Origin: Clostridia bacterium
GTDB lineage: Bacteria > Bacillota > Clostridia > Oscillospirales > CAG-272
Assembly (NCBI GenBank): GCA_017958845.1
Contig: JAGDBW010000122.1
Location: 1 to 15,023, forward strand
Reading direction: 5' to 3'
DNA length: 15,023 bases
Part shown: positions 7,915 to 13,305 of the stretch, one piece after another
Position numbering within the stretch: the first letter of the stretch is position 1
Layout of the letters: each line of letters opens with the position of its first letter
Notes under the pieces: generated by a model
What the model saw: only the letters and a program-made list of their open reading frames with translations
Databases searched by the model: none
What the model was told of the DNA's origin: nothing
Position numbers and translations under genes: made by a program

Positions 7915-8219
7915 CGCACACCCCTTTCCGGAGCCGAAAACGCTCCCGATCATCCGAAAAAATCGCAAAAAGCGCGGCGCCCGACGGTCAGCCCCCGGCC
8001 CGCCCGCTCAATAGTCAAAAATGTTCACGGCAGCCCGCCGCTCAAAAAACTCAAATCGGCCGGCCGCTCACAAAACCAAAAAAACTCACATCAGCTCGCC
8101 CGCGCCGCCTCTCCCAAACGAGAGGGCGCAAACGAGAGCGCGTACACAAAAGGACGCAAACAAAAGCGTGCAAACGAGCGCGACCCGCCGCGCTCAAAAA
8201 AAGCGAACCGACCGCGCCG
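7915..8219. other. 305-nt spacer between lepB and rbgA, no gene seen
   Basis: No credible gene is present on either strand. The plus strand is rich in short A-runs. An 8-nt motif, CAAACGAG, occurs three times at 8115-8122, 8129-8136 and 8171-8178, the first two 14 bases apart. Two inverted repeats occur: CCTCTC/GAGAGG (8108-8113, 8120-8125) and GAGCGCG/CGCGCTC (8176-8182, 8189-8195). I found no good promoter for rbgA. A spacer this long is unusual between these two genes, which are often close together. Confidence 0.5.
8176..8195 (-). terminator. Possible weak terminator after lepB
   Basis: Seven-base arms GAGCGCG and CGCGCTC flank a six-base loop, starting 24 bases past the lepB stop. On the minus strand the stem is followed only by a broken T-rich stretch (GTTTGC, then TTTTGTTTG), so termination would be inefficient. 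A run of seven T lies before the stem rather than after it. Confidence 0.35.
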
Positions 8220-8828
8220 TCAGCGCGAAAAGAAGGTAAAAGGCGCCAGCCGGATGAGCACCCGCCCCAGCACGGCCCGACGGTCGATCAGACCAAAATC
8301 GCGGGAATCCAGCGACTTGTTGCGGTGGTCCCCCATGACAAAGAGCTTGCCTTCCGGTATCACCATATCGATCACTTCGCTGTGGGGATCGGCGCCGTCA
8401 TAGTAGAGATAGGCCGACTCGTCCACCTTTTCTCCGTCCACGTACACGCCCGCGCGCCGGATCTGCCCGTCATAGACCTCCCCGTCGCGCGCGTCCGGGA
8501 TGATGAGCAGATGCTGCCCCTCCACGGCGATCACGCGCTTGACCAGCGCAGAACTCTGCCCGGGCGAGTGATCGTTGACCGACAGATCGTCAAAGACCAC
8601 GATATCCCCCGGCTGAGGGCTAAAAAAGACCCCGGACACCAACAGATGCTCGCCGTCCTCCAGCGTCTTCTGCATGGAGGGGCCGTCCACCATCGCGTGG
8701 CGGAACAAAAACAGCGTCAAAAGCAGGACGGTCACCACCGTCAGCGCCAGCAGCTCGATCACCTCGCAGACGGAGATGACCGTGCGCCGGACGAGCGACG
8801 GTTTTCCATTCGTGTTGGGAGTGTTCAT
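8220..8828 (-). CDS. lepB: Signal peptidase I
   Basis: Type I signal peptidase, which removes signal peptides from exported proteins at the outer face of the membrane. The 202-residue product has a cytoplasmic N-terminus, one hydrophobic segment at about 23-42 and the catalytic domain outside. The nucleophile is Ser51 in GPSMQKTL and the general base is Lys97 in ALVKRVIAVEG. The conserved box GDHRNKSLDSRDFG is near the C-terminus. The ATG at 8826-8828 follows AAAGGA. A strong hairpin (8842-8860) lies just upstream of that ribosome-binding site. No clear promoter was found in the 273-nt gap upstream, so it may be read from the apgM-like transcript or from an unrecognised promoter. Confidence 0.95.
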   Translation of the reverse strand: MNTPNTNGKPSLVRRTVISVCEVIELLALTVVTVLLLTLFLFRHAMVDGPSMQKTLEDGEHLLVSGVFFSPQPGDIVVFDDLSVNDHSPGQSSALVKRVIAVEGQHLLIIPDARDGEVYDGQIRRAGVYVDGEKVDESAYLYYDGADPHSEVIDMVIPEGKLFVMGDHRNKSLDSRDFGLIDRRAVLGRVLIRLAPFTFFSR

Positions 8829-8841
8829 CGGCTTCCTTTCC

Positions 8842-8860
8842 CGTCCGCCGCCGGCGGACG
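8842..8860 (-). promoter_or_regulatory. Hairpin next to the lepB ribosome-binding site
   Basis: CGTCCGCC (8842-8849) and GGCGGACG (8853-8860) form a perfect 8-bp GC-rich stem around three bases. In the lepB mRNA it ends a few bases before the AAAGGA site. It could protect or restrict the ribosome-binding site, or serve as a DNA dyad for a regulator. Confidence 0.4.
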
Positions 8861-8979
8861 CGTCTCAAAAAGTCACAAAAAAGCGGAGCGTCGTCCGCCT
8901 GTCGTTTGCCGCGCGGGACGTCGTCGTTTTTTGTGTCGGGGGCGTCTGTTTTTCGCGGACGCGTCTTCCGTGTCCGCCG

Positions 8980-9056
8980 CCCCCCAAAAAGCGCCACAAA
9001 AGCGCCGCAAAAGCGCCGCAAAAGCGCCCCAAAAGCGCCCGAAAAGCTCTCAAAAA
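8980..9056. repeat. Seven 11-nt tandem units with helically phased A-tracts
   Basis: Seven consecutive 11-base units start at 8980, 8991, 9002, 9013, 9024, 9035 and 9046. The core consensus is GCGCCNCAAAA. Units at 9002 and 9013 are identical; the outer ones are degenerate. Each unit ends in four or five A, so the A-runs recur every 11 bases, close to one helical turn, as in intrinsically bent DNA. The period is not a multiple of three, so the repeat was not selected as protein. It lies between the 3' end of the apgM-like gene and lepB. Confidence 0.8.
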
Positions 9057-9078
9057 GCGCCCCGTCCGAAGAAACGAG

Positions 9079-9092
9079 CCGGGATCGCCCGG
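9079..9092 (-). terminator. Possible weak terminator after the apgM-like gene
   Basis: CCGGG and CCCGG arms flank an ATCG loop, starting about 10 bases beyond the stop codon at 9102. On the minus strand it is followed by CTCGTTTCTTCGG, only a mild T-rich stretch. The 11-nt repeat with its minus-strand T-runs begins about 20 bases further on and may assist. Confidence 0.25.
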
Positions 9093-9101
9093 GAGCGGAG
9101 T

Positions 9102-10307
9102 TTACGCAAACAGCCGGGACAGCAGCCCGGTCCCCGGACCGACAAAGTGATCTGTCCCGCTTGCGCTCTCTTCGTCAAAGCGCCCGACCCCCGTCCCGGG
9201 GCGGTCGGAGCGATACAGCAGATACGGGACCGGGTCGGACGTGTGCGTGCGCACCGACACGGGCGTCGGATGATCGGGCAGGAGCAGCAGGCGATAGCCC
9301 TCGCCGCGCCCCTCGAGATACGAGACCAGAGGCGCGAGCAGCCGTCTGTTCGCCTCCTCGATGCAGCGCACTTTGCCCGCCGCGTCGGCGTGATGGCCGC
9401 ATTCGTCCGGCCCCTCGATATGCACAAACACAAAGTCCGCGCCCCCCTCAAAGGCGCGCACGGCGCAGGCCGCCTTGGCGTCATAGTCGGTGTCGACCGT
9501 CCCGGTCGCGCCCGGCACGTGCGGGACGTCCATCCCGGCGGCGAGGCCGATGCCGCGGATCAGGTCCACCGCGCAGACGACCGTCCCGCGCAGCCCCCAC
9601 TTGTCGGCAAAGGCAGGCAGAGCCGGTGCTTTGCCCGGACTCCAGAACCACAGCGAGTCGGCGGACAGCTGTCCCCGCTCGCGCCGCGCCCGATTGACGG
9701 GGTGGTCGCGCAGGATGTCGGCGCTCCTCTCCATCATGGAGCGGAACGGCGCGCCCGCCGCGCCCCGGGGCAGATACGGGCCGATCGCCCGACCGATGAT
9801 GTCGTGCGGCCGCGCAAAGTCGACGGCGGGATCCCCGCCGTCCCACAGCATACAGTGCCGGTAGCTGATCCCGCAAAAAAAGCGGATGCTCCCGGTGTCG
9901 AATTCGGCTTTCAGCGCCTCGATGAGTTTTCGCGCTTCCTCGGTCGTGATCTCCCCTGACGAGTGATCCAGCATCACGCGCTCGGCATAGGTCGGTCCGT
10001 CCGAGAGGGCGACGAGGTTGGCGCGGTAGGCCACGTCCTCCTCCCGCATGGTCAGGCCCATGCTCAGGGCCTCCAGGGGCGACCGCCCGTGCGAGTAGAG
10101 TCGCGGATCGTAGGAGAGGATGGAGAGGTTGGCGGTGTCGCTCTCCGGCACCATTCCGGCGGGGACGTTCAGCACCGTGCCGATCTCGGCCCGGGCCGCC
10201 AGCCCGTCCAGGACGGGCTTGTCCGCGGCGGCGAGAGGCGTGCGGCCGCCCGGAGTCGCACCGGGCAGATCGGCCGCGCCGTCATAGACCAAAACGAGAT
10301 ATTTCAT
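9102..10307 (-). CDS. ApgM-type cofactor-independent phosphoglycerate mutase / proposed homoserine kinase
   Basis: A 401-residue member of the alkaline-phosphatase superfamily, of the archaeal-type phosphoglycerate mutase group. Family blocks: KYLVLVYDGAADLP with metal ligand Asp9, the phospho-acceptor region PESDTANLSILSYDP, GRSPLEALSMG, MLDHSSGEITTEEARKLIEA, ISYRHCMLWDGG, a C-terminal metal-binding GPDECGHHAD, and LLPDHPTPVSVRTHTSDPVP. Members in Clostridia and methanogens have been proposed as homoserine kinases where thrB is absent; thrC in this window is consistent with that but not proof. I chose the ATG at 10305-10307 because it fits the family N-terminus. No strong ribosome-binding site precedes it, and an upstream GTG would add 11 unlikely residues. 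A promoter lies at 10396-10424. Confidence 0.88.
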   Translation of the reverse strand: MKYLVLVYDGAADLPGATPGGRTPLAAADKPVLDGLAARAEIGTVLNVPAGMVPESDTANLSILSYDPRLYSHGRSPLEALSMGLTMREEDVAYRANLVALSDGPTYAERVMLDHSSGEITTEEARKLIEALKAEFDTGSIRFFCGISYRHCMLWDGGDPAVDFARPHDIIGRAIGPYLPRGAAGAPFRSMMERSADILRDHPVNRARRERGQLSADSLWFWSPGKAPALPAFADKWGLRGTVVCAVDLIRGIGLAAGMDVPHVPGATGTVDTDYDAKAACAVRAFEGGADFVFVHIEGPDECGHHADAAGKVRCIEEANRRLLAPLVSYLEGRGEGYRLLLLPDHPTPVSVRTHTSDPVPYLLYRSDRPGTGVGRFDEESASGTDHFVGPGTGLLSRLFA

Positions 10308-10320
10308 GTCAGAGCCGTTC

Positions 10321-10334
10321 CGTCGGGCCCGACG
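10321..10334. promoter_or_regulatory. Perfect 14-bp palindrome in the apgM-like leader
   Basis: CGTCGGGCCCGACG is its own reverse complement. It lies 14 bases upstream of the ATG, inside the predicted transcript. It could be a repressor site or fold as a 5-bp hairpin with a GGCC loop near the translation start. In GC-rich DNA such a palindrome can also arise by chance. Confidence 0.3.
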
Positions 10335-10395
10335 CCCCACCCCAAAAAAGCGAGGGGGAGCCGCGCCGTCCGGTCTTTCTTATTTGACAGAATAA

Positions 10396-10424
10396 AGTAT
10401 AACAAAAAAAAGAGAGAAAGGCAA
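10396..10424 (-). promoter_or_regulatory. Sigma-A-type promoter for the apgM-like gene
   Basis: On the minus strand, TTGCCT (10419-10424) and TATACT (10396-10401) are separated by exactly 17 bases including a run of eight T. Transcription would begin near 10389, giving a leader of about 80 nt that contains the palindrome at 10321-10334. Confidence 0.75.
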
Positions 10425-10539
10425 CCCCTTCTCCCAAAAAACAAAGCGACAAAGCCGCCCCCGCGCCTCCCCGACCAAACGCCAAAGCCGCCCTCTCCCG
10501 AAAAAAAACAAAAAATCCCCCCAACTCACAAAAAAACTC

Positions 10540-10568
10540 TTGCTTTTTTGCCGCCCCCGTGTTACAAT
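10540..10568 (+). promoter_or_regulatory. Sigma-A-type promoter for rplS
   Basis: TTGCTT (10540-10545) and TACAAT (10563-10568) are separated by 17 bases. The start would be near 10575, giving a leader of about 83 nt before the rplS ATG. Confidence 0.75.
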
Positions 10569-10574
10569 GCACAT

Positions 10575-10657
10575 GTTATGCCCCCGTGGCAGCCAAATCG
10601 AACAGTCCTCTGTGAATGCTCCACACGAATGTTCAAGCGAGAAGGAGGAAGCCAAAG
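10575..10657 (+). promoter_or_regulatory. Candidate L19 ribosomal-protein leader RNA
   Basis: The untranslated leader contains nested pairing: GAACA (10600-10604) with TGTTC (10630-10634), enclosing TGTG (10611-10614) with CACA (10622-10625) around a seven-base loop. A strong AAGGAGG ribosome-binding site follows. Ribosomal-protein autoregulatory leaders of this size are known upstream of rplS in Bacillota, so the position fits, but I cannot run the covariance model here. Confidence 0.45.
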
Positions 10658-11005
10658 ATGGATAAAGTATCGGCTTTTACAAGTGAGCAGCTCAAAGCAG
10701 ACGTCCCGCAGTTCGCCATCGGCGACACGGTCCGCGTCCACAACAAGATCAAAGAAGGCTCCCGCGAACGCGTGCAGATGTTCGAGGGTACGGTCATCGC
10801 CCGTCACGGCGGCGGGATCTCCGAGACCTTTACGGTCCGTCGGATCTCCTACGGCGTCGGGGTAGAAAAGACCTTCCCGATCCATTCGCCCAACGTCGAG
10901 GCCGTCGACGTGCTTCGCCGTGCGGTCGTCCGCCGCGCCAAGCTCTACTACCTGCGCGACAAAGTCGGCCGCGACGCCAAACTCAAAGAAAAGATCAACA
11001 AATAA
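10658..11005 (+). CDS. rplS: 50S ribosomal protein L19
   Basis: A 115-residue ribosomal protein L19, located at the 30S-50S interface. Family blocks: [59 protein letters not shown] and the lysine-rich end [19 protein letters not shown]. The ATG at 10658 has AAGGAGG nine bases upstream; an in-frame ATG at 10616 lies inside the predicted leader structure and is rejected. The gene has its own promoter and ends two bases before a strong intrinsic terminator, so it is probably a single-gene unit. In many Bacillota it is followed co-directionally by lepB and rbgA; here those genes lie on the other strand, with the apgM-like gene between. Confidence 0.97.
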   Translation: MDKVSAFTSEQLKADVPQFAIGDTVRVHNKIKEGSRERVQMFEGTVIARHGGGISETFTVRRISYGVGVEKTFPIHSPNVEAVDVLRRAVVRRAKLYYLRDKVGRDAKLKEKINK

Positions 11006-11006
11006 A

Positions 11007-11037
11007 GAAAAACGCCGCTTTCCGAGCGGCGTTTTTC
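11007..11037. terminator. Strong bidirectional intrinsic terminator
   Basis: Arms GAAAAACGCCGCT and AGCGGCGTTTTTC pair perfectly over 13 bp around a TTCCG loop. The plus strand has a T-run after the GC-rich core, and the A-run on the other side gives the same on the minus strand. It lies between convergent rplS and the HIT-family gene and can serve both. Confidence 0.93.
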
Positions 11038-11104
11038 TCACCCGTCCGGTCACCCGTCCGGGCGCCTCGTCCCGCACCGTGCGGGGCAGGGCAGAGCCGG
11101 GCGA

Positions 11105-11443
11105 TCAGCCCATTTCCTCGGGCAGTTTCCTGCCGCCCAGCAGATGACAGTGCAGATGCCGCACGCTCTGACAGCCGTCCTCGCCCACGTTGGTGATGAC
11201 GCGATAGCCCCTCGTCAGCCCGCACGCGCGCGCCACCTTCGGCACAGCGCCAAAGACGTCGGCCGCCACCCCGGCCGTCTGTGCCGTCAGCTCGTCCGCC
11301 GACGCGACGTGCGTTTTGGGGATGATGAGCGCGTGCACCGGCGCCTGCGGCTGAATGTCAAAAAAGGCCAGCACCCGCTCGTCTTCATAGATTTTCTTGC
11401 AGGGGATCTCCCCCGCCGCGATCTTGCAAAAGATGCAGTCCAT
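11105..11443 (-). CDS. HIT family protein (Hint-like nucleotide hydrolase)
   Basis: A 112-residue histidine-triad protein of the Hint branch, whose members hydrolyse adenosine phosphoramidates and related aminoacyl-adenylates in the cytoplasm. The triad is HLHCH at 96-100, with His98 as the expected nucleophile, followed by LLGG. Cys3 and Cys6 in CIFCKI, with His45 and His96, form the usual zinc site. ALIIPKTHVAS is the other conserved block. The length is standard. The ATG at 11441-11443 follows a GGAGGG-type site. It has its own extended -10 promoter, is convergent with rplS and is divergent from the U32 gene. The exact physiological substrate cannot be told. Confidence 0.93.
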   Translation of the reverse strand: MDCIFCKIAAGEIPCKKIYEDERVLAFFDIQPQAPVHALIIPKTHVASADELTAQTAGVAADVFGAVPKVARACGLTRGYRVITNVGEDGCQSVRHLHCHLLGGRKLPEEMG

Positions 11444-11478
11444 ACTTTCTCCCTCCCGTCGAGCTGCTTTTCGCTTTC

Positions 11479-11507
11479 ATTGTAGCATACCCCGCGCGCC
11501 TTTTCAA
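11479..11507 (-). promoter_or_regulatory. Extended -10 promoter for the HIT gene
   Basis: On the minus strand, TTGAAA (11502-11507) and TACAAT (11479-11484) have a 17-base spacer, and TGC directly before the -10 gives an extended -10 element. The start would be near 11472, about 29 nt before the ATG. Confidence 0.8.
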
Positions 11508-11536
11508 CCAAAACGGAAAAAAAGAAAGGACCCGCC

Positions 11537-12769
11537 ATGACCACCCCCGAGATCCTCTCCCCCGCCGGCAATGAGGAAAAGATGCAGGCCGCCCTGCGCT
11601 ACGGCGCCGACGCCGTCTATCTGGCGGGCAAGGCCTACGGTATGCGCGCCTCGACCGACAACTTTACCCCCGACGAGATGCGCCGGGCCGTCGCCTGGGC
11701 CCATGAGAAAAACAAAAAAGTCTACGTGACCGTCAACACCCTGCCGCGCGAGGACGAACTGCCGGCTCTGTGCGCCTACCTCGGCGACCTGGGTGAGATC
11801 GCGCCCGACGCGCTGATCGTCGCCGACCTCGGCGTCTTTGAAATGGCCAAAAAATATGCCCCCCGCGTCCCGCTCCACGTCTCCACCCAGGCCGGCTGCG
11901 TCAACTCCGCGTCGGTCAACTTCTGGTACGGCATGGGCGCACGGCGCGTCATCCTTGCGCGCGAGCTGTCGCTGTCCGAGATCCGCGCCATCCGCCGCGC
12001 GACCCCGCCCGACGTGGAGCTGGAGGTGTTCGTCCACGGCTCCATGTGCGTCTCTTTCAGCGGCCGCTGCCTGCTCTCCAACTACCTGACCGGCCGGGAC
12101 GGGAACCGGGGGCAGTGCGCCCAGCCCTGCCGCTGGAACTACGCCCTGCGCGCCTACGCCCTCGAAGAAGAAAAGCGCCCCGGCTCCTTTCTGCCCGTCG
12201 AGGAGCACGGCGGGGAGACCTTTGTCATGTCCTCGCGCGACCTGTGCATGATCGGACACATGGAGGACCTCCTGGAGGCGGGCGTCTCGTCCTGCAAGAT
12301 CGAAGGCCGCGCCAAGAGCGCCTGCTACGCCGCCGTGACCGCCAACGCCTACCGCCTTGCCGCCGACGCCGCGGCCGCCGGCCGCCCCTTCGACCCCGCC
12401 CTTTTGCGCGAGGTGGAGAGCGTCTCTCACCGCACCTACGACACCGGCTATTTTTACGCCGACCCGCGCCGGGACGCGGAGACCGTCGCCGCCGACGGCT
12501 ACCTGCGCGAAAAGGCCTGGCTCGCCACCGTCCTCGACTACGACCCCGCCTCCGGCACGGCCCTGTGCCGCCAGCGCAACAAGTATATCGCCGGTCAGCC
12601 GCTCGAAGTGCTCACCCCCGGCCGCACGGGCGTCGCCGTCACCCCCTCCGCGCTCACCGACCCGGACGGCGCGCCCATCGACAGCACCCCGCACCCGGGC
12701 ATGCTCTTCCGCCTCGCTCTGCCCATCCCGGTCATGCCGGGCGACCTGCTCCGCGAGGCCGACGACTGA
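11537..12769 (+). CDS. U32 family protein, likely tRNA uridine hydroxylation enzyme (TrhP/YrrO-like)
   Basis: A 410-residue member of the peptidase U32 family. Bacterial relatives (TrhP, YrrN/YrrO) take part in prephenate-dependent hydroxylation of wobble uridine in tRNA, while RlhA hydroxylates 23S rRNA, so 'protease' is probably a misnomer. The barrel start PEILSPAGNEEKMQAAL and the signature ELEVFVHGSMCVSFSGRC are clear. Cys171, Cys178, Cys194 and Cys198 match the expected iron-sulfur ligands. SSCKIEGRAKS and SHRTYDTGYFY follow, then a small C-terminal domain. AAAGGA lies eight bases before the ATG. It is divergent from the HIT gene by 93 nt; I found no clear promoter for it. Which RNA position it modifies is uncertain. 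Confidence 0.92.
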   Translation: MTTPEILSPAGNEEKMQAALRYGADAVYLAGKAYGMRASTDNFTPDEMRRAVAWAHEKNKKVYVTVNTLPREDELPALCAYLGDLGEIAPDALIVADLGVFEMAKKYAPRVPLHVSTQAGCVNSASVNFWYGMGARRVILARELSLSEIRAIRRATPPDVELEVFVHGSMCVSFSGRCLLSNYLTGRDGNRGQCAQPCRWNYALRAYALEEEKRPGSFLPVEEHGGETFVMSSRDLCMIGHMEDLLEAGVSSCKIEGRAKSACYAAVTANAYRLAADAAAAGRPFDPALLREVESVSHRTYDTGYFYADPRRDAETVAADGYLREKAWLATVLDYDPASGTALCRQRNKYIAGQPLEVLTPGRTGVAVTPSALTDPDGAPIDSTPHPGMLFRLALPIPVMPGDLLREADD

Positions 12770-13043
12770 CGCCAAAAGCGCAAAAATATCACAAAACCCC
12801 CGCCGCGATCACACGCAAAGCCGACCACCCCTCCCGCCATGACACCTCCGGCCGAAAAAGACCACCTCCGGCCGAAAAAGACCACCCCGGCCGACAAAAC
12901 CAACCGCACCGACAAAATCAAACGAAAACAGATCGGGCGGAACAGCGCAAAGAGCGCTGAAACAAAAGGCGCACGATTGTCGGCGAAGCACCCGAAAAGC
13001 CACAAATTGTTTATAAAAAATTGTTAATATTCCAAAAAAGTTA
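12770..13043. other. T-poor spacer after the U32 gene
   Basis: No credible gene. In 12771-12960 I count 70 A but only 10 T in 190 bases, a very strong skew. It includes the 20-nt direct repeat at 12844-12883, a small inverted repeat AGCGC/GCGCT (12944-12948, 12954-12958) and A-runs about 8-11 bases apart at 12774-12796. No proper terminator for the U32 gene is visible. From about 13003 the sequence becomes A/T-rich on both strands (TTTATAAAAAATTGTTAAT), which could act as an UP element for the promoter at 13044. Confidence 0.6.
12844..12883. repeat. 20-nt tandem direct repeat
   Basis: Two perfect adjacent copies of a 20-base unit start at 12844 and 12864, each with core TCCGGCCGAAAAAG. A third, shortened and diverged copy follows at 12884-12901. 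The period is about two helical turns and each unit carries a five-base A-run plus the palindrome CGGCCG. Confidence 0.85.
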
Positions 13044-13072
13044 TTGACATCGCGTTTCATTTGCAATAGACT
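13044..13072 (+). promoter_or_regulatory. Strong sigma-A-type promoter with AT-rich upstream element
   Basis: A perfect -35 box TTGACA (13044-13049) and TAGACT (13067-13072) are separated by 17 bases. The 40 bases upstream are A/T-rich. The start is predicted at about 13079-13080, exactly where the first RNA hairpin begins. Confidence 0.75.
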
Positions 13073-13078
13073 ACAGGT

Positions 13079-13256
13079 AGGATCGCACAAGCGATCCGAC
13101 CGAGACAAAAGACGTACCCACACCGAGACACACCCGACGACGTGCGCCCGACCACAGCCGCACCGACAGCCGAGTCGCCTCGCGGACAGGCGCGCATCCG
13201 CCGATGCTTGCGGCGCACGAAAGACGGACATCCCGTTTTCGCGCGCCGTTTTTTAT
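13079..13256 (+). ncRNA. Predicted structured untranslated RNA (independent sRNA or attenuator leader)
   Basis: About 175 nt lie between a consensus-like promoter and an intrinsic terminator with no start codon preceded by a ribosome-binding site. It opens with a 7-bp hairpin with arms GGATCGC (13080-13086) and GCGATCC (13091-13097) and an ACAA loop. A T-poor linker at 13098-13175 follows; across 13096-13173 the tetramer CCGA occurs seven times. Two small hairpins come next (CGCCT/AGGCG, 13176-13192; GCAT/ATGC, 13194-13207) and then the terminator. It resembles no RNA family I recognise. It is either a free small RNA or the leader of the lipoprotein gene at 13306, whose expression would then need read-through. 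No other good promoter was found for that gene. Confidence 0.55.
13211..13256 (+). terminator. Intrinsic terminator of the predicted RNA
   Basis: The outer stem CGGCGC (13211-13216) pairs with GCGCCG (13243-13248). An inner stem continues through one A-C mismatch and one bulged A up to ACGG/CCGT around an ACATC loop, about 15 pairs in all including one G-T. TTTTTTATTT follows immediately. Confidence 0.8.
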
Positions 13257-13305
13257 TTGATACTGTATATTGTTCATCTCAAATAACGAAAGAAGGAGTC
13301 TCGTT

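Larger units (their letters stand above)
10308..10657. other. Divergent control region between the apgM-like gene and rplS
   Basis: This 350-nt gap holds two divergent promoters (10396-10424 minus, 10540-10568 plus), a perfect 14-base palindrome at 10321-10334 and the rplS leader. Between the promoters, 10425-10535 is almost entirely A and C on the plus strand, with A-runs of up to eight and very few T. I see no gene in it. Confidence 0.7.

Noticed and set aside
8325..9959. 544-codon plus-strand open frame spanning lepB, the 11-nt repeat and the apgM-like gene
   Set aside because: It runs antisense across two real genes and a repeat whose period is not a multiple of three. Its Lys/Ala/Pro stretch merely reflects the repeat.
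11504..12775. 423-codon minus-strand open frame opposite the U32 gene
   Set aside because: Shadow of a clear U32-family gene; Gly/Val/Ala-rich translation without any family match.
12839..13027. 62-codon plus-strand open frame, lysine-rich
   Set aside because: No ribosome-binding site. It is built from the 20-nt repeat and A-runs, so its composition follows the spacer bias.
12809..13231. 140-codon minus-strand open frame over the predicted RNA
   Set aside because: No ribosome-binding site at its start; the translation changes character across the T-poor spacer and matches nothing known.
13079..13256. 6S RNA, SRP RNA or T-box identity for the predicted RNA
   Set aside because: The 5' end folds on itself rather than pairing with the 3' end as in 6S. 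There is no SRP tetraloop domain and no T-box sequence, and the linker is mostly unstructured.
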